A stretch of DNA of 64,000 nucleotides, taken from NCBI GenBank assembly GCA_016869215.1, contig VGEP01000018.1:22494-86493 (forward strand), given 5' to 3'. Both the position numbers and the translations under genes were made by a program. A model generated the notes under the pieces. The model was not told where the DNA came from. It made no database searches and worked only from the letters and a program-made list of their open reading frames with translations. The stretch comes from Alphaproteobacteria bacterium. GTDB lineage: Bacteria > Pseudomonadota > Alphaproteobacteria > Rhizobiales > Xanthobacteraceae. Position 1 is the first letter of the stretch, and every line of letters begins with the position of its first letter. This document shows positions 1 to 10,647 of the stretch, piece after piece.

Positions 1-12
1 GCCGGCACCGCA

Positions 13-34
13 CCGGCCGGGCTACCCCGGCCGG
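13..34 (-). terminator. GC hairpin after the cytochrome gene
   Basis: A perfect 9-bp inverted repeat (CCGGCCGGG at 13-21 with CCCGGCCGG at 26-34, 4-base loop) lies 14 bases beyond the cytochrome c stop codon. No T-run follows within the window, so it may be an mRNA-stabilising hairpin rather than a true intrinsic terminator. Confidence 0.35.
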
Positions 35-48
35 CGCAGTAAGGCCGC

Positions 49-888
49 CTATTCCTTCGCCGGAACGGTGCGCAGATAGGCCACGACCGCGTCGAGGTCC
101 TCGTTGGTCATGGTGGCGTAGTACTGGTAGCCCATCGGGCCTTTCAGCGCCGTGCCGTCCGGCCGCTTGCCCTGGGTGATCGCTGTCTTGATCTGGGCGT
201 CGGTCCAGCCCCCGATGCCCTTCTCCTTGTGGGAGGTGATGTTGCGCGACTCCGACTCGCCCCACGGGCCGGGGAACTTGCGGCCGCCGGTGCCGACCTT
301 GTCGAGCTGCGGCTGGCCCTTAACCATCGGCGTGTGGCACTCCATGCAGTGGCCGATGGCGACCATGTAGTGGCCGAGCTTCACCTTGTCGCGCAGGTCG
401 GCCGCGGTCGCCGGCTTCTCGGTGCCGGGCCAGCGGTGCATCGACATCTGCGCCTTGTAGACCGGATCCTTGACCTTGTTCTTCACCGGCTTGAGCGACT
501 GCATGTAGGCGACCAGCGCGTCGGCGTCGGAAGGCGTCAGGATCGCGTAGAACCCCGAAGGCATGATCGGTGCGAGCGGTACGCCGTTCGGACGCACGCC
601 GTCGATCAGCGCCTTCTTGATCTGCGCCGCGGTCCAGCCGCCGATGCCGGTTTCCTTCTCCGAGGTGATGTTGGGCGCGGTCACCGCAAAGGTCGGCGTG
701 TCCCACGACAGGCCGCCGGAGTAATCCTTGCCTGCAACCGCGGCCGGCGGGCCTTTCGGCGTGTGGCAGTTGGCGCAGGTCATGACTCCGTTGGCGAGAT
801 AGTCGCCGCGCTTGACCGCTGCGGATTGCGCGAACGCCGACGTCGCGACCGCAACCGACGCGACGACACCCAATAGCAATTTGACCAT
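49..888 (-). CDS. secreted diheme cytochrome c
   Basis: Periplasmic electron carrier of 279 residues. A cleavable signal peptide (hydrophobic MVKLLLGVVASVAVATSAFA, cleavage after AFA) is followed by two class I cytochrome c domains, each with a CxxCH haem site: CANCH at residues 38-42 and CMECH at 181-185. Both domains share an N-I-T-S...K..GIGGW segment, so the protein arose by internal duplication. Such diheme cytochromes often serve as the electron-transfer subunit of periplasmic or molybdenum dehydrogenases, but no dehydrogenase is visible here, so the partner is unknown. The frame is open 31 codons further upstream; I chose the ATG at 888 because it begins the signal peptide and has a G-rich stretch before it (an ATG at 900 is also possible). 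Confidence 0.85.
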   Translation of the reverse strand: MVKLLLGVVASVAVATSAFAQSAAVKRGDYLANGVMTCANCHTPKGPPAAVAGKDYSGGLSWDTPTFAVTAPNITSEKETGIGGWTAAQIKKALIDGVRPNGVPLAPIMPSGFYAILTPSDADALVAYMQSLKPVKNKVKDPVYKAQMSMHRWPGTEKPATAADLRDKVKLGHYMVAIGHCMECHTPMVKGQPQLDKVGTGGRKFPGPWGESESRNITSHKEKGIGGWTDAQIKTAITQGKRPDGTALKGPMGYQYYATMTNEDLDAVVAYLRTVPAKE

Positions 889-999
889 GACCCACCCCAT
901 TTCCCGGCAGACGATCCTGCGATGGAGGAATTCTAATCGGGGCATGCGGCGCGGCCAACCGCCCCGGCGGGCGTTTCGCACCGCAAACTGAAGGACATC

Positions 1000-1680
1000 T
1001 CAACGCGCGCCGGCGGCCGAAAGAATCCGGATCATGTCGCTGTAGCCGCTTTTGCGCGCGTGCATCAGCGGCGTGACGCGCTCGCGGTCGGGGATGTTGA
1101 CGTTGGCGCCGGCGGCGACCAGCAGCCGCACGATCTCGGTGTGCGCGGGCCCGCCGTCGCCGAGGATCACGGCTTCGAGCAGCGCGGTCCAGCCGAGATT
1201 GTTGACGTGGTCCTTGTCGATGGACGTCGCGAGCAGGAGCTTTACGTTCTCGACATGGCCCCGGTGCGCGGCGGGGATCAGGCCGGTGCCGCGATAGCGG
1301 TTAACGTCCTTCAGGTCCGCGCCGGCGGCGAGCGTCATCTTGAGGATTTCGGTCCGGCCCTCGGCGGCGGCGTAGAGATAGGGCGTGTCCTGGATGAAGT
1401 CCTTGGCGTTGACGTCGGCGCCCTCCTGAATGAGGAAACGCGCGACGGCGACCTGGTTGCGATGGGTCGCTGCCATCAGGGCGGTGCGGCCGCGCTGATC
1501 GCGCGCATCGATCCGCGCGCCCTCGGCGAGCAGCGTGCGGACCGCGACGATCTCGCCGCGCTCGGCGGCCTGGATCATCTCGCGTTCCTTCGCATTGCCC
1601 GGCTGGGACTGACCCGGCATGGCGCTCACCAGAAGCAAAAAGGCGGCCGCGAGGGCCGCCTTTGCGATTTCGAGAGCCAT
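1000..1680 (-). CDS. secreted ankyrin-repeat protein
   Basis: 226 residues. A hydrophobic N-terminal signal (residues 1-25, ending near SAMPGQSQ) precedes about five ankyrin repeats covering residues 35-225, seen from recurring G-x-T-A-L-x-x-A and V-x-x-L-L-x-x-G-A-D/N motifs. Ankyrin repeats bind proteins; the signal suggests a periplasmic location. It starts only 10 bases after the rplQ stop, so it is probably read through from the alpha operon even though it has no ribosomal role. The partner is unknown; the neighbouring periplasmic cytochrome is one candidate by location only. Confidence 0.75.
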   Translation of the reverse strand: MALEIAKAALAAAFLLLVSAMPGQSQPGNAKEREMIQAAERGEIVAVRTLLAEGARIDARDQRGRTALMAATHRNQVAVARFLIQEGADVNAKDFIQDTPYLYAAAEGRTEILKMTLAAGADLKDVNRYRGTGLIPAAHRGHVENVKLLLATSIDKDHVNNLGWTALLEAVILGDGGPAHTEIVRLLVAAGANVNIPDRERVTPLMHARKSGYSDMIRILSAAGAR

Positions 1681-1690
1681 CGCGCCGCCC

Positions 1691-2122
1691 TCACGCCGCA
1701 GGCGCGGCCTCTTCCTCGACCGCGCGGACCTGCACCGGCCCGGAGTCCTTGCCCTTGGCGGACTCGTCGCGGTCGACGAATTCGATCACTGCAACAGCCG
1801 CGTTGTCGCCGTAGCGGAAGCCCGCCTTCAGCACGCGGGTGTAGCCGCCGTTGCGGTCCTTGTAGCGGGGCCCAAGCACGTCGAAGAGCTTTTTGACCAT
1901 GGCGACGTCGCGCATCTGCGCGATCGCCTGGCGCCGCGCATGCAGGTCGCCGCGCTTGCCGAGCGTGATCAGCTTCTCCACCACCGGGCGAAGCTCTTTC
2001 GCCTTGGGCAGCGTGGTGGTGATCTGCTCGTGCTTGATCAGCGCCGCGCACAGATTGGCGAACATGGCCTTGCGATGCTCAGGCTTGCGGCCGAGCTTGC
2101 GGTGAACCTTGCCGTGACGCAT
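1691..2122 (-). CDS. rplQ: 50S ribosomal protein L17
   Basis: 143 residues, bacterial L17 ([20 protein letters not shown] start, GDNA motif). It is part of the large subunit near the exit tunnel. The core of about 120 residues is followed by an acidic/alanine tail (about residues 118-143, ending EEEAAPAA), a common alphaproteobacterial extension. It is the last gene of the alpha operon, separated from rpoA by a 127-bp spacer that holds a palindromic repeat. Confidence 0.97.
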   Translation of the reverse strand: MRHGKVHRKLGRKPEHRKAMFANLCAALIKHEQITTTLPKAKELRPVVEKLITLGKRGDLHARRQAIAQMRDVAMVKKLFDVLGPRYKDRNGGYTRVLKAGFRYGDNAAVAVIEFVDRDESAKGKDSGPVQVRAVEEEAAPAA

Positions 2123-2141
2123 CGCGCAATCCTCTCACTCT

Positions 2142-2243
2142 CGTCATTCCGGACGCCGCGTAGCGGCGATCCGGAATCCAGAAACAATCTCCGAGCTTCC
2201 ATCTGGATTCCGGGTTCGCGCGTTCAGCGCGCCCCAGAATGAC
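2142..2243. repeat. palindromic intergenic repeat, rpoA-rplQ spacer
   Basis: About 100 bp with imperfect dyad symmetry: it opens GTCATTCCGG and closes CCAGAATGAC, with inner complementary segments CCGGAATCCAG (2171-2181) and CTGGATTCCGG (2203-2213) that could form a long stem-loop in RNA. It has the look of the short palindromic elements scattered between genes in Bradyrhizobium-like genomes. It lies inside a transcribed operon, so it may affect mRNA folding or relative rplQ output. Confidence 0.6.
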
Positions 2244-2249
2244 AGGCGC

Positions 2250-3380
2250 TCAGTAATGATCCTCGAAGCGCTTGGCGAGCTCCTCGATGTTCTCGGGCGG
2301 CCAGCCGGGCACTTCCATGCCGAGGTGCAGGCCCATCTGCGCCAGCACCTCCTTGATCTCGTTGAGCGACTTGCGGCCGAAGTTCGGCGTCCGCAGCATC
2401 TCGGCTTCGGTCTTCTGCACCAGGTCGCCGATGTAGACGATGTTGTCGTTCTTCAGGCAGTTCGCCGAACGCACCGACAGTTCGAGCTCATCGACCTTCT
2501 TGAGGAACGCCGGATTGAAGGCGAGGTCCGGGATCGACTCGGCCGCGGCTTCCTTCCTCGGCTCCTCGAAGTTGACGAACACGTTGAGCTGGTCCTGCAG
2601 GATGCGCGCCGCGTAGGCGAGCGCGTCCTCGGGGCCGACCGCACCGTTCGTCTCGATGGTCATGGTGAGCTTGTCGTAGTCGAGGATCTGGCCCTCGCGG
2701 GTGTTCTCGACCTTGTAGGAGACCTTCTTCACCGGCGAGTACAGGCTGTCGACCGGGATGAGCCCGATCGGCGCGTCCTCGGGCCGGTTGCGCTCGGCCG
2801 CGACATAGCCCTTGCCGGTGGCGACGGTGAACTCCATGCGGATCTCGGCGCCCTCGTCGAGCGTGCACAGCACGAGGTCCGGATTGAGCACGACGATGTC
2901 GCCGACGGTCTGGATGTCGCCCGCGGTGACGGTGCCGGGGCCGGACTTCTTGACCACCATGCGCTTGGGCCCGTCGCCCTGCATCTTGATGGCGATGTCC
3001 TTGATGTTGAGCACGATGTCGGTCACGTCCTCGCGCACGCCGGCGATCGAGGAGAATTCGTGCAGCACGCCGTCGATGTGCACCGACTGCACCGCCGCGC
3101 CCTGCAGCGACGACAACAGCACGCGCCGCAGCGCGTTGCCGAGCGTCACGCCGAATCCGCGCTCCAAGGGTTCGGCGACGACCGTCGCGACCCGCTTCGG
3201 GTCCGAGCCGATCGCCACCTGAAGCTTGTTCGGCTTGATCAGTTCCTGCCAGTTCTTCTGGATCACGTTTGCACCCGTCGTATTGAGTGGCGCGGTCTTG
3301 CGCACGTCCCACTCCGCCCCATGGGACGCCTCGGCGGCAGCCGACGGCTGATCCGCCGGCCGAAGGTAAGTGTCGCTCAT
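2250..3380 (-). CDS. rpoA: RNA polymerase alpha subunit
   Basis: 376 residues as called: alphaNTD (assembly, about residues 40-270) and alphaCTD (promoter/activator contact, about 285-360, with the N-F-G-x-K-S-L-N-E-I motif). The family is normally about 335-345 residues, beginning near IQKNWQELI. Here an in-frame ATG at 3380 adds about 38 residues rich in Ala and polar residues. I chose it because its ATG overlaps the rpsK stop (ATGA), implying coupled translation, while the alternative GTG at 3266, which would give the standard 338 residues, has no Shine-Dalgarno sequence. The exact N-terminus is uncertain; identity is not. Confidence 0.95.
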   Translation of the reverse strand: MSDTYLRPADQPSAAAEASHGAEWDVRKTAPLNTTGANVIQKNWQELIKPNKLQVAIGSDPKRVATVVAEPLERGFGVTLGNALRRVLLSSLQGAAVQSVHIDGVLHEFSSIAGVREDVTDIVLNIKDIAIKMQGDGPKRMVVKKSGPGTVTAGDIQTVGDIVVLNPDLVLCTLDEGAEIRMEFTVATGKGYVAAERNRPEDAPIGLIPVDSLYSPVKKVSYKVENTREGQILDYDKLTMTIETNGAVGPEDALAYAARILQDQLNVFVNFEEPRKEAAAESIPDLAFNPAFLKKVDELELSVRSANCLKNDNIVYIGDLVQKTEAEMLRTPNFGRKSLNEIKEVLAQMGLHLGMEVPGWPPENIEELAKRFEDHY

Positions 3381-3769
3381 ACGCGGCGTCGCTTTCTCGG
3401 CCGGCAGCCGTTGTGTGGGATCGGGGTGACGTCGCGGATCGAGGTGACGGTGAAGCCCGCGGCCTGCAGGGCGCGCAGCGCCGATTCGCGGCCGGAGCCC
3501 GGACCCGCGACCTCGACTTCCAGTGTGCGCATGCCGTGCTCGGTGGCCTTCTTCGCCGCGTCCTCGGCCGCGACCTGCGCGGCATAAGGCGTGGACTTGC
3601 GCGAGCCCTTGAAACCCATGGTGCCCGCCGACGACCAGGCGATGGTGTTGCCCTGCGCGTCGGTGATGGTGATCATAGTGTTGTTGAACGTCGCGTTCAC
3701 ATGCGCGACGCCCGAGGCGATGTTCTTGCGTTCGCGTTTGCGGACGCGGCCGGTGACTTCCTTACCCAT
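3377..3769 (-). CDS. rpsK: 30S ribosomal protein S11
   Basis: 130 residues, full length. S11 forms part of the 30S platform beside the E site. The glycine-rich [17 protein letters not shown] segment and the basic C-terminus ending RPRKRRRV are typical. It starts 53 bases after rpsM and its stop overlaps the rpoA start by 4 bases. Confidence 0.98.
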   Translation of the reverse strand: MGKEVTGRVRKRERKNIASGVAHVNATFNNTMITITDAQGNTIAWSSAGTMGFKGSRKSTPYAAQVAAEDAAKKATEHGMRTLEVEVAGPGSGRESALRALQAAGFTVTSIRDVTPIPHNGCRPRKRRRV

Positions 3770-3822
3770 TCACGATCCTTTCAGAGCCCGCGGCGCGCGC
3801 AGGGCGATACAATCAGCTAGCC

Positions 3823-4197
3823 TCAGGTCACCTTCTTCTTGCCGGCGATCGCCTTGGCCGGCCCCTTGCGGGTGCGGGCGTTGGTGTGGGTCCGCTGTCC
3901 GCGGACCGGCAGCCCCTTGCGGTGACGCAGGCCGCGATAGCAGCCGAGGTCCATCAGCCGCTTGATGTTCATGGCGACTTCGCGCCGCAGATCGCCCTCG
4001 ACCAGGTAATCGCGGTCGATCACTTCGCGAATCTGCAGCACCTCCTGGTCGGTGAGCTGCGACACCCGGCGGTCATGGGGAATGTGGACCTTCTCCATGA
4101 TGTCCTTGGCGTTCTTCTGACCGATGCCATGGATGTACTGCAGCGCGATCACCACGCGCTTGTTGGTCGGGATATTGACGCCTGCAATTCGGGCCAC
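3823..4197 (-). CDS. rpsM: 30S ribosomal protein S13
   Basis: 124 residues, starting [16 protein letters not shown]13 sits in the 30S head and contacts the P-site tRNA and the 50S B1 bridges through its basic C-terminal tail ([18 protein letters not shown]). It follows adk after a 168-bp gap, the largest within the spc-alpha block, which could hold an alpha-operon promoter. Confidence 0.98.
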   Translation of the reverse strand: MARIAGVNIPTNKRVVIALQYIHGIGQKNAKDIMEKVHIPHDRRVSQLTDQEVLQIREVIDRDYLVEGDLRREVAMNIKRLMDLGCYRGLRHRKGLPVRGQRTHTNARTRKGPAKAIAGKKKVT

Positions 4198-4365
4198 GAT
4201 CTCACTCCTGTTCCGGCCGGCTCAGACGAGCCCTGCCGATCCTGCCTGCCGCAACATCCGGGATGGGTCCTGCAAGCAATAACGCGACGCCCTCCCCTCC
4301 CTTACGGGGCCGGCATCGTGCGAACTGTGTCCGACTGAATACGGCAGTTATTAAGGGATTCCCGG

Positions 4366-5208
4366 TCATTTCGTCAACCTCCGGGACCGCGCGGATTTCC
4401 TGCCTTTTCCGGGGGGCTGGCGTACGGCGGGCTTGGCGGCGGCCTTCGGGCGGGACTTGGCGGCGCGCTTGCCGCGTGCGGCCGAGGCCTTCGCCGGCTT
4501 TGCGGATTTGGCCTTAACCTTACGGCGAGCGGTGGGCTTGGCGGCCCGCGGCGCCGGGGCGGGCTTCCGGGGCTTGCCGGAAGCCTTCCCCGCGGCCTTC
4601 TTGCCGCCCGCAACCGGTCTGAAGGCGGCGTCGGCCAGCGCCCGGCCGATGGCCGTGGCGACGTCCGAGATCGAGGCCATCCCGTCGACCGTCCGCAGGC
4701 TGCCCTGCGATCGAAAGTACGCGACCAGCGGCGCGGTCTGGCCCTCGTAGGCCTGCAGCCGCTGCTTGAGCACCGCCGGGTTGTCGTCGGCGCGCAGCGG
4801 CTCGCCCCGCAGCTTCATCTGCTCGACGCGGGTTTCGATCCGGCGAACCAGGATATCGGGGTCGACTTTCAATTCGACCACGGCGTCAAGGCGAAGGCCG
4901 CGCTTGGCCAGCATCCGGTCGAGCGCCTCGGCCTGCGGCACGGTGCGCGGAAAGCCGTCCAGGATGAACCCGCGCCTGGCGTCGGGCTGGCCGATGCGGT
5001 CGGCGACGATCGCGACCACGACCTCGTCGGGGACGAGCTGGCCGCGGGCCATGATGTCCTTGGCCTTGAGCCCCACCGGCGTGCCGGCGGCCACCGCCGC
5101 GCGCAGCATGTCGCCGGTGGAAAGCTGGACGATGCCGTACTTGTCGACCAGTTCCTTCGCCTGCGTTCCCTTGCCGGCCCCCGGGGGGCCGAGCAGAACG
5201 ATCCTCAT
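4366..5208 (-). CDS. adk: adenylate kinase with histone-H1-like C-terminal tail
   Basis: Interconverts AMP+ATP and 2 ADP. Residues 1-192 form a standard short-LID Adk: P-loop GPPGAGKGT (7-15), [12 protein letters not shown]-binding segment, DGFPRT, and LID arginines. Unlike the family norm (about 190-220 residues) it continues for about 88 residues of almost only Lys, Ala, Arg and Pro, resembling histone H1 or other nucleic-acid-binding tails. The tail is in frame, GC-rich like the rest, and ends at a normal stop. The start overlaps the secY stop by 4 bases (ATGA), so synthesis is coupled to SecY. Confidence 0.95.
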   Translation of the reverse strand: MRIVLLGPPGAGKGTQAKELVDKYGIVQLSTGDMLRAAVAAGTPVGLKAKDIMARGQLVPDEVVVAIVADRIGQPDARRGFILDGFPRTVPQAEALDRMLAKRGLRLDAVVELKVDPDILVRRIETRVEQMKLRGEPLRADDNPAVLKQRLQAYEGQTAPLVAYFRSQGSLRTVDGMASISDVATAIGRALADAAFRPVAGGKKAAGKASGKPRKPAPAPRAAKPTARRKVKAKSAKPAKASAARGKRAAKSRPKAAAKPAVRQPPGKGRKSARSRRLTK

Positions 5209-6542
5209 CGCCTGCGCCCCCGCAGTTTCGACCGCTTGATCAGGCCTTCGTATTGGTGCGCCAGCAGATAGCCCTGGACCTGCGCGACCGTGTCCATGGT
5301 CACGCTGACCACGATCAGGAGCGACGTGCCGCCGAAGTAGAACGGCACCGCCGCCTGCGAGATCAGGATTTCGGGGATCAGGCAGACGATCGAGAGATAG
5401 GCCGCCCCGATCACCGTGATGCGGGTCAGCACATAGTCGATGTATTCAGCGGTGCGCTCGCCCGGACGGATGCCCGGAATGAAGCCGCCGTGCTTCTTCA
5501 GATTGTCCGCGGTCTCGGTCGGATTGAACACGATCGCGGTGTAGAAGAAGGCGAAGAACACGATCAGCGCGATGTAGAGGATCAGGAACAGCGGCCGGCC
5601 GTGGCTCAGCTGCGTGACGACGGTCTGCCACCATTCCGGTCCGCCGCCGCCCTGCGCGGTGAACTGCGCGATCGTGGTCGGCAGCAGCAGCAGCGACGAA
5701 GCGAAGATCGGCGGTATCACGCCGGATGTGTTGAGCTTGAGCGGCAGGTGCGAGGACTGGCCCTCGAACATGCGGTTGCCGACCTGGCGCTTGGGGTACT
5801 GGATCAGCAGGCGACGCTGCGCGCGCTCCATGAACACGATGAAGGCGATCACGACCACGGCCATCACGACCACGATCAGGATAATCGCGGTCGACAGCGC
5901 GCCCTGGCGGCCGAGCTCGAGCATGCCGGCGATGGCCGCGGGCAGTTCGGCCACGATTCCCGCCATGATGATGAGCGAGATGCCGTTGCCGATGCCGCGC
6001 GCGGTGATCTGCTCGCCGAGCCACATCAGGAACATGGTGCCGCCGGTCAGCGTGATGACCGTCGAAATGCGGAAGAACATCCCCGGTTCGGTCACGACGT
6101 TGCCCGCGCCTTCGAGGCCGATCGAGATGCCGTAGGCCTGGAACGCCGCCAGCACCACGGTGAGATACCGCGTGTACTGGTTGATGACCTTGCGGCCCTG
6201 CTCGCCCTCTTTCTTAAGTTGTTCGAGCGTCGGCGAAACGGTCGTCATCAACTGAATGATGATCGAGGCCGAAATGTACGGCATGATGTTCAGGGCGAAG
6301 ATCGCCATGCGGTGGATGCCGCCGCCGGCGAACATATTGAACATGCCGAGAATGCCGCCGGCCTGGGTGCGGAAAATCTGGTCCCAGGCGGTCGGGTCGA
6401 TGCCGGGCAGCGGGATGTAGGTGCCGAAGCGGTAGACCAGCAGCGCGCCGAGGGTGAACCAGATGCGCTTCTTGAGCTCCTCGGCCTTGGCGAGAGCCGA
6501 GAAGTTCAGATTGGCCGCCAGTTGTTCCGCTGCTGAGACCAT
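5205..6542 (-). CDS. secY: Sec translocon channel SecY
   Basis: 445 residues with ten hydrophobic membrane segments, the central pore of the SecYEG protein-export channel. Recognisable landmarks are the plug-region [22 protein letters not shown], the conserved cytoplasmic loop with [23 protein letters not shown], and the C-terminal [19 protein letters not shown] helix. The SecE partner is encoded at 36827-37024. It is placed, as usual, between rplO and adk in the spc operon. Confidence 0.98.
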   Translation of the reverse strand: MVSAAEQLAANLNFSALAKAEELKKRIWFTLGALLVYRFGTYIPLPGIDPTAWDQIFRTQAGGILGMFNMFAGGGIHRMAIFALNIMPYISASIIIQLMTTVSPTLEQLKKEGEQGRKVINQYTRYLTVVLAAFQAYGISIGLEGAGNVVTEPGMFFRISTVITLTGGTMFLMWLGEQITARGIGNGISLIIMAGIVAELPAAIAGMLELGRQGALSTAIILIVVVMAVVVIAFIVFMERAQRRLLIQYPKRQVGNRMFEGQSSHLPLKLNTSGVIPPIFASSLLLLPTTIAQFTAQGGGGPEWWQTVVTQLSHGRPLFLILYIALIVFFAFFYTAIVFNPTETADNLKKHGGFIPGIRPGERTAEYIDYVLTRITVIGAAYLSIVCLIPEILISQAAVPFYFGGTSLLIVVSVTMDTVAQVQGYLLAHQYEGLIKRSKLRGRRR

Positions 6543-6581
6543 GGAGAGCTCCCGTTCCCACCCCGACGTCAGATATAGGGG

Positions 6582-7073
6582 CTAGGCGGCCTTTTCGCCC
6601 TCTTCACGCTTCGGTGCCAGAATCTTGACCGAACCGCCGGCCTTCTCGACCGCGGCCAGGGCCGGCTTGGAAGCGCCGTGGATCGCAAAATCGACCTTGG
6701 CCTTGAGTTCGCCGTTGCCGAGGAGGCGAACCCCGTCCTTTTCCCGGCGCAGCACGCCGGCCTTGACCAGGGCCGCGGCGTCGACGACCGCGCCCGCCGC
6801 GAGCCGGCCGGCGTCGATCGCTTCCTGGATGTCGCCCAGATTCACCTCGTTAAGGCGCAGCGCGAACTTCACATTGCGGAAGCCGCGCTTGGGCAGCCGC
6901 CGGTGGATCGGCATCTGGCCGCCTTCGAAGTTCTTGACCCGCACGCCCGAACGCGCGGTCTGGCCCTTGCCGCCGCGGCCACCGGTCTTGCCGGCGCCCG
7001 AGCCGATACCGCGGCCGATGCGGAAGCGCTTCTTGATCGAGCCTTCGCGCGGAGCGATTTCGTTGAGTTTCAT
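6582..7073 (-). CDS. rplO: 50S ribosomal protein L15
   Basis: 163 residues. Begins [20 protein letters not shown] and has the long Gly/Arg-rich N-terminal arm ([19 protein letters not shown]) that threads into 23S rRNA. A short Lys/Glu tail (EEGEKAA) follows the core. It lies 12 bases after rpmD and 39 before secY. Confidence 0.97.
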   Translation of the reverse strand: MKLNEIAPREGSIKKRFRIGRGIGSGAGKTGGRGGKGQTARSGVRVKNFEGGQMPIHRRLPKRGFRNVKFALRLNEVNLGDIQEAIDAGRLAAGAVVDAAALVKAGVLRREKDGVRLLGNGELKAKVDFAIHGASKPALAAVEKAGGSVKILAPKREEGEKAA

Positions 7074-7085
7074 CGCGGCTGCTCC

Positions 7086-7280
7086 TTACTTCTGGTCCAC
7101 GATCCGCACGAGGTGCTGGACCTTGCGGATCATCCCGCGCGTCATCGGCGTGTCGGGAAGCTCGCGCGTGCGGCCGATCTTGTTGAGCCCGAGCCCGATC
7201 AGGGTCTCCTGCTGCGTGTGGTCGCGCCGCAGCGGGCTGCCGGTCTGCTCGACTTTGATGGTTTTTGCGGTGCTGGCCAT
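7086..7280 (-). CDS. rpmD: 50S ribosomal protein L30
   Basis: 64 residues, normal for bacterial L30. Contains [24 protein letters not shown] and a C-terminal [16 protein letters not shown]. It is a small large-subunit protein packed between rpsE and rplO in the spc operon. Confidence 0.97.
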   Translation of the reverse strand: MASTAKTIKVEQTGSPLRRDHTQQETLIGLGLNKIGRTRELPDTPMTRGMIRKVQHLVRIVDQK

Positions 7281-7294
7281 GGCTATTGTTCCGT

Positions 7295-7873
7295 TCAGTC
7301 GGCGGCGGCTTCGCTGTCGGCGCCCTGGCGGCGGGCCTGCAGCGCCGAAACCTTGATGCTGCGGCGCGCGGCGACGGAGCGCGGCGAGTCCTGCCGCTTG
7401 AGCGCGTCGAACGTGGCGCGCACCACGTTGTAGGGATTGGACGAGCCCAGCGATTTCGCGACCACGTCCTGCATGCCGAGGGTCTCGAACACCGCGCGCA
7501 TCGGGCCGCCGGCGATGATGCCGGTGCCGGGAGGCGCCGCGCGCAGATGCACGCGGCCCGCGCCGTGGCGGCCGTCGACGTCGTGGTGCAGCGTGCGGCC
7601 CTCGCGCAGCGGCACGCGGGTCACGTTGCGCTTGGCGGCGTCGGTCGCCTTGCGGATCGCTTCCGGCACCTCGCGGGCCTTGCCGTGGCCGAAGCCGACC
7701 CGGCCCTTCTGGTCGCCGACGATCACCAGCGCGGCGAAACCAAAGCGCCGGCCGCCCTTGACCACCTTGGCGACGCGGTTGATGTGAACGAGCTTGTCGA
7801 CGAACTCGCTCGGCTCGCGCTCGCCGCCGCGTTCGCCGCGTTCGCCACGCTCTCGTCTGGGTTCACGTGCCAT
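7295..7873 (-). CDS. rpsE: 30S ribosomal protein S5
   Basis: 192 residues. S5 lies at the mRNA entry site and affects decoding fidelity. The double-stranded RNA-binding-like domain ([17 protein letters not shown]) and the C-terminal domain with the [13 protein letters not shown] helix are intact. The N-terminus carries an extra Arg/Gly/Glu repeat ([14 protein letters not shown]) before the core. Confidence 0.97.
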   Translation of the reverse strand: MAREPRRERGERGERGGEREPSEFVDKLVHINRVAKVVKGGRRFGFAALVIVGDQKGRVGFGHGKAREVPEAIRKATDAAKRNVTRVPLREGRTLHHDVDGRHGAGRVHLRAAPPGTGIIAGGPMRAVFETLGMQDVVAKSLGSSNPYNVVRATFDALKRQDSPRSVAARRSIKVSALQARRQGADSEAAAD

Positions 7874-7917
7874 ATCGCTGTTCTCTCCGCTCGGGCACCG
7901 GGCCCGTCGTCATCCGG

Positions 7918-8280
7918 TCAAAAGTTCAGTCCGCCCTCGCGCGCGGCGTCCGCGAGCGCCTTGATGCGCCCGTGGAAAAGATAGCTGCCGCGGTCGAAGA
8001 CCACGTCCTTGACGCCCTTCTCCAGCGCCCGCTGCGCGACGAGCTTGCCGACCGCCTTGGCGGCGTCGACGTTCGCCCCGGTCTTGAGGCCGCCGCGCAT
8101 GTCCTTCTCGATCGAAGAGGCCGCCGCAAGCGTTACGCCCTTCACGTCGTCGATCACCTGCGCGTAGATGTGCTTCGACGAGCGGAACACCGACAGACGC
8201 TTGCGCGCGCCGGCCGCCCGCCTGACGGCGCGGCGCACCGTCGCCTTGCGGCGCAGGGTCCGGTCCTTGACTGTCGCCAT
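7918..8280 (-). CDS. rplR: 50S ribosomal protein L18
   Basis: 120 residues. L18 binds 5S rRNA within the central protuberance. The motifs [14 protein letters not shown] and the C-terminal [28 protein letters not shown] region are characteristic. Placed 12 bases after rplF, 44 before rpsE. Confidence 0.97.
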   Translation of the reverse strand: MATVKDRTLRRKATVRRAVRRAAGARKRLSVFRSSKHIYAQVIDDVKGVTLAAASSIEKDMRGGLKTGANVDAAKAVGKLVAQRALEKGVKDVVFDRGSYLFHGRIKALADAAREGGLNF

Positions 8281-8292
8281 CGATAGCTCCCG

Positions 8293-8826
8293 TTACTTCT
8301 TCTTGCCTTCCTTGCGGAAGATGAATTCGCCAGCGTATTTGACGCCCTTGCCCTTGTAGGGCTCGGGCGGACGGAAATCGCGAATTTCGGCCGCGACCTG
8401 GCCGACCTTCTGCTTGTCGATGCCGGTCACCACGATTTCGGTCGGCTTCGGCGTCGCGATCGCGATGCCCTCCGGGATCGCGAACACGACGTCGTGGCTG
8501 TAGCCGAGCTGCAGCTGCAGGTTCTTGCCCTGCACCGCCGCGCGGAAGCCGACGCCGACGATCTCGAGCTTCTCCTCGAAGCCCTTGGTGACGCCGGACA
8601 TCAGGTTGGATACCAGCGTGCGCGCGGTGCCCCACTGGGAGCGGGCGCGCTTGGTTTCGAAGCGCGGATCGATCTTGACCGCGCCCTTGTCCATCTTGAC
8701 CTCGACATCGCCGTGCAGCGCGACCTGCAGCGCGCCCTTGGGACCCTTCACCTTCACGGTCTGGCCCTCGACGTTCGCGGTGACGCCGGCGGGGATCGGG
8801 ACGGGCTTCTTGCCGATACGGGACAT
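8293..8826 (-). CDS. rplF: 50S ribosomal protein L6
   Basis: 177 residues beginning [15 protein letters not shown]. The frame is open for 20 more codons upstream, but that stretch overlaps rpsH and lacks family similarity. L6 lies near the base of the L7/L12 stalk by the sarcin-ricin loop; the C-terminal [19 protein letters not shown] motif is intact. Confidence 0.98.
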   Translation of the reverse strand: MSRIGKKPVPIPAGVTANVEGQTVKVKGPKGALQVALHGDVEVKMDKGAVKIDPRFETKRARSQWGTARTLVSNLMSGVTKGFEEKLEIVGVGFRAAVQGKNLQLQLGYSHDVVFAIPEGIAIATPKPTEIVVTGIDKQKVGQVAAEIRDFRPPEPYKGKGVKYAGEFIFRKEGKKK

Positions 8827-8851
8827 GGCTGTTTCCTTCCGCCTTCCGCCC

Positions 8852-9250
8852 TTAGAACACGGTGCAGAGCACTTCGCCGCCGACATTGGCGTCGCGTGCG
8901 GCGTGGTCGGCCATCACGCCCTTGGGCGTGGACAGGATCGCAAGACCCAGGCCGTTGTTGATGCGCGGCAAATTGCGGACCGCGACATAGACGCGGCGGC
9001 CGGGCTTCGACACGCGCGAGATTTCGCGGATCACCGGCTGGCCGTCGAAATACTTGAGCTCGATTTCCAGCTCGCTGCGGCCATCCGTGTGCTCGACCGA
9101 GGAGTAGCCGCGGATGAAGCCTTCGCTCTTGAGGACGTCAAGCACGCTGACGCGCAGCCGCGATCCCGGGGTCGAGACCTTCGGCTTCTTGCGCATCTGC
9201 GCGTTGGTGATGCGGGCGATCATATCGCCGAGCGGATCGTTCAGCTGCAT
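8852..9250 (-). CDS. rpsH: 30S ribosomal protein S8
   Basis: 132 residues starting [19 protein letters not shown]8 binds helix 21 of 16S rRNA and, in enteric bacteria, represses the spc operon by binding its mRNA. The C-terminal [28 protein letters not shown] block is standard. Confidence 0.98.
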   Translation of the reverse strand: MQLNDPLGDMIARITNAQMRKKPKVSTPGSRLRVSVLDVLKSEGFIRGYSSVEHTDGRSELEIELKYFDGQPVIREISRVSKPGRRVYVAVRNLPRINNGLGLAILSTPKGVMADHAARDANVGGEVLCTVF

Positions 9251-9260
9251 AAGCCCCTCC

Positions 9261-9566
9261 TCACCAGCTCGACTTCAGGAGGCCCGGAATCAGGCCCTTG
9301 GAGCCGAGCTCGCGCAGCGCGATGCGGCTGAGCTTGTGCTTGCGGTAGAACGCGCGCGGACGGCCGGTGATCTCGCAGCGGTTGCGGATCCGGGTCGCCG
9401 ACGAATTGCGCGGCAGTTCGGCAAGCTTCAGCGAGGCGGCAAACCGCTCCTCCATCGGCTTGGTCTTGTCCATTGCGATCGCTTTCAGCCGGGCGCGCCG
9501 GCCTGAGAACTTCTTCGACAGCTTGCGCCGCCGGCTGTTCTTCTCGATCGAACTCTTCTTCGCCAT
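9261..9566 (-). CDS. rpsN: 30S ribosomal protein S14, zinc-independent type
   Basis: 101 residues. This is the long S14 form: only one Cys is present, so the CxxC zinc ribbon of the short form is missing. The [21 protein letters not shown] and [11 protein letters not shown] motifs are intact. Confidence 0.98.
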   Translation of the reverse strand: MAKKSSIEKNSRRRKLSKKFSGRRARLKAIAMDKTKPMEERFAASLKLAELPRNSSATRIRNRCEITGRPRAFYRKHKLSRIALRELGSKGLIPGLLKSSW

Positions 9567-9608
9567 CTAGATCTCCTGGCTATCCGCGTTTGAAGGACGA
9601 ACGGTCCC

Positions 9609-10320
<712 letters not shown>

Positions 10321-10328
<8 letters not shown>

Positions 10329-10647
10329 CGATCTCGACTCCCGAACGCTTGGCGTAGCGCACGCGCTTGCGGTCGTCGCCCTCGCCAATGACCTTGAAGC
10401 CGACGCGCGTCGGCTTGCCGTCCTTGGGATCCGCGACCGCCAGGTTAGACAGCTGGATCGGCAGCTCCTTGGAGACGATGCCGCCCTCCTGCTGCGCCGT
10501 CTGGCGCTGATGGCGCTTGACCATGTTGACGCCGCGCACCAGCGCGCGCCCGTCGGCGGGATGCACCGCCACGACCTCGCCGGTGCGGCCCTTGTCGCGC
10601 CCGGAGATGACGACCACCTTGTCGCCCTTTCGGATCTTCGCCGCCAT
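10321..10647 (-). CDS. rplX: 50S ribosomal protein L24
   Basis: 108 residues starting [20 protein letters not shown], with the KOW motif ([19 protein letters not shown]) in the N-terminal half. L24 initiates 50S assembly. The start overlaps the rplN stop by one base (TGATG); a longer open frame upstream is out of frame with rplN and rejected. Confidence 0.97.
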
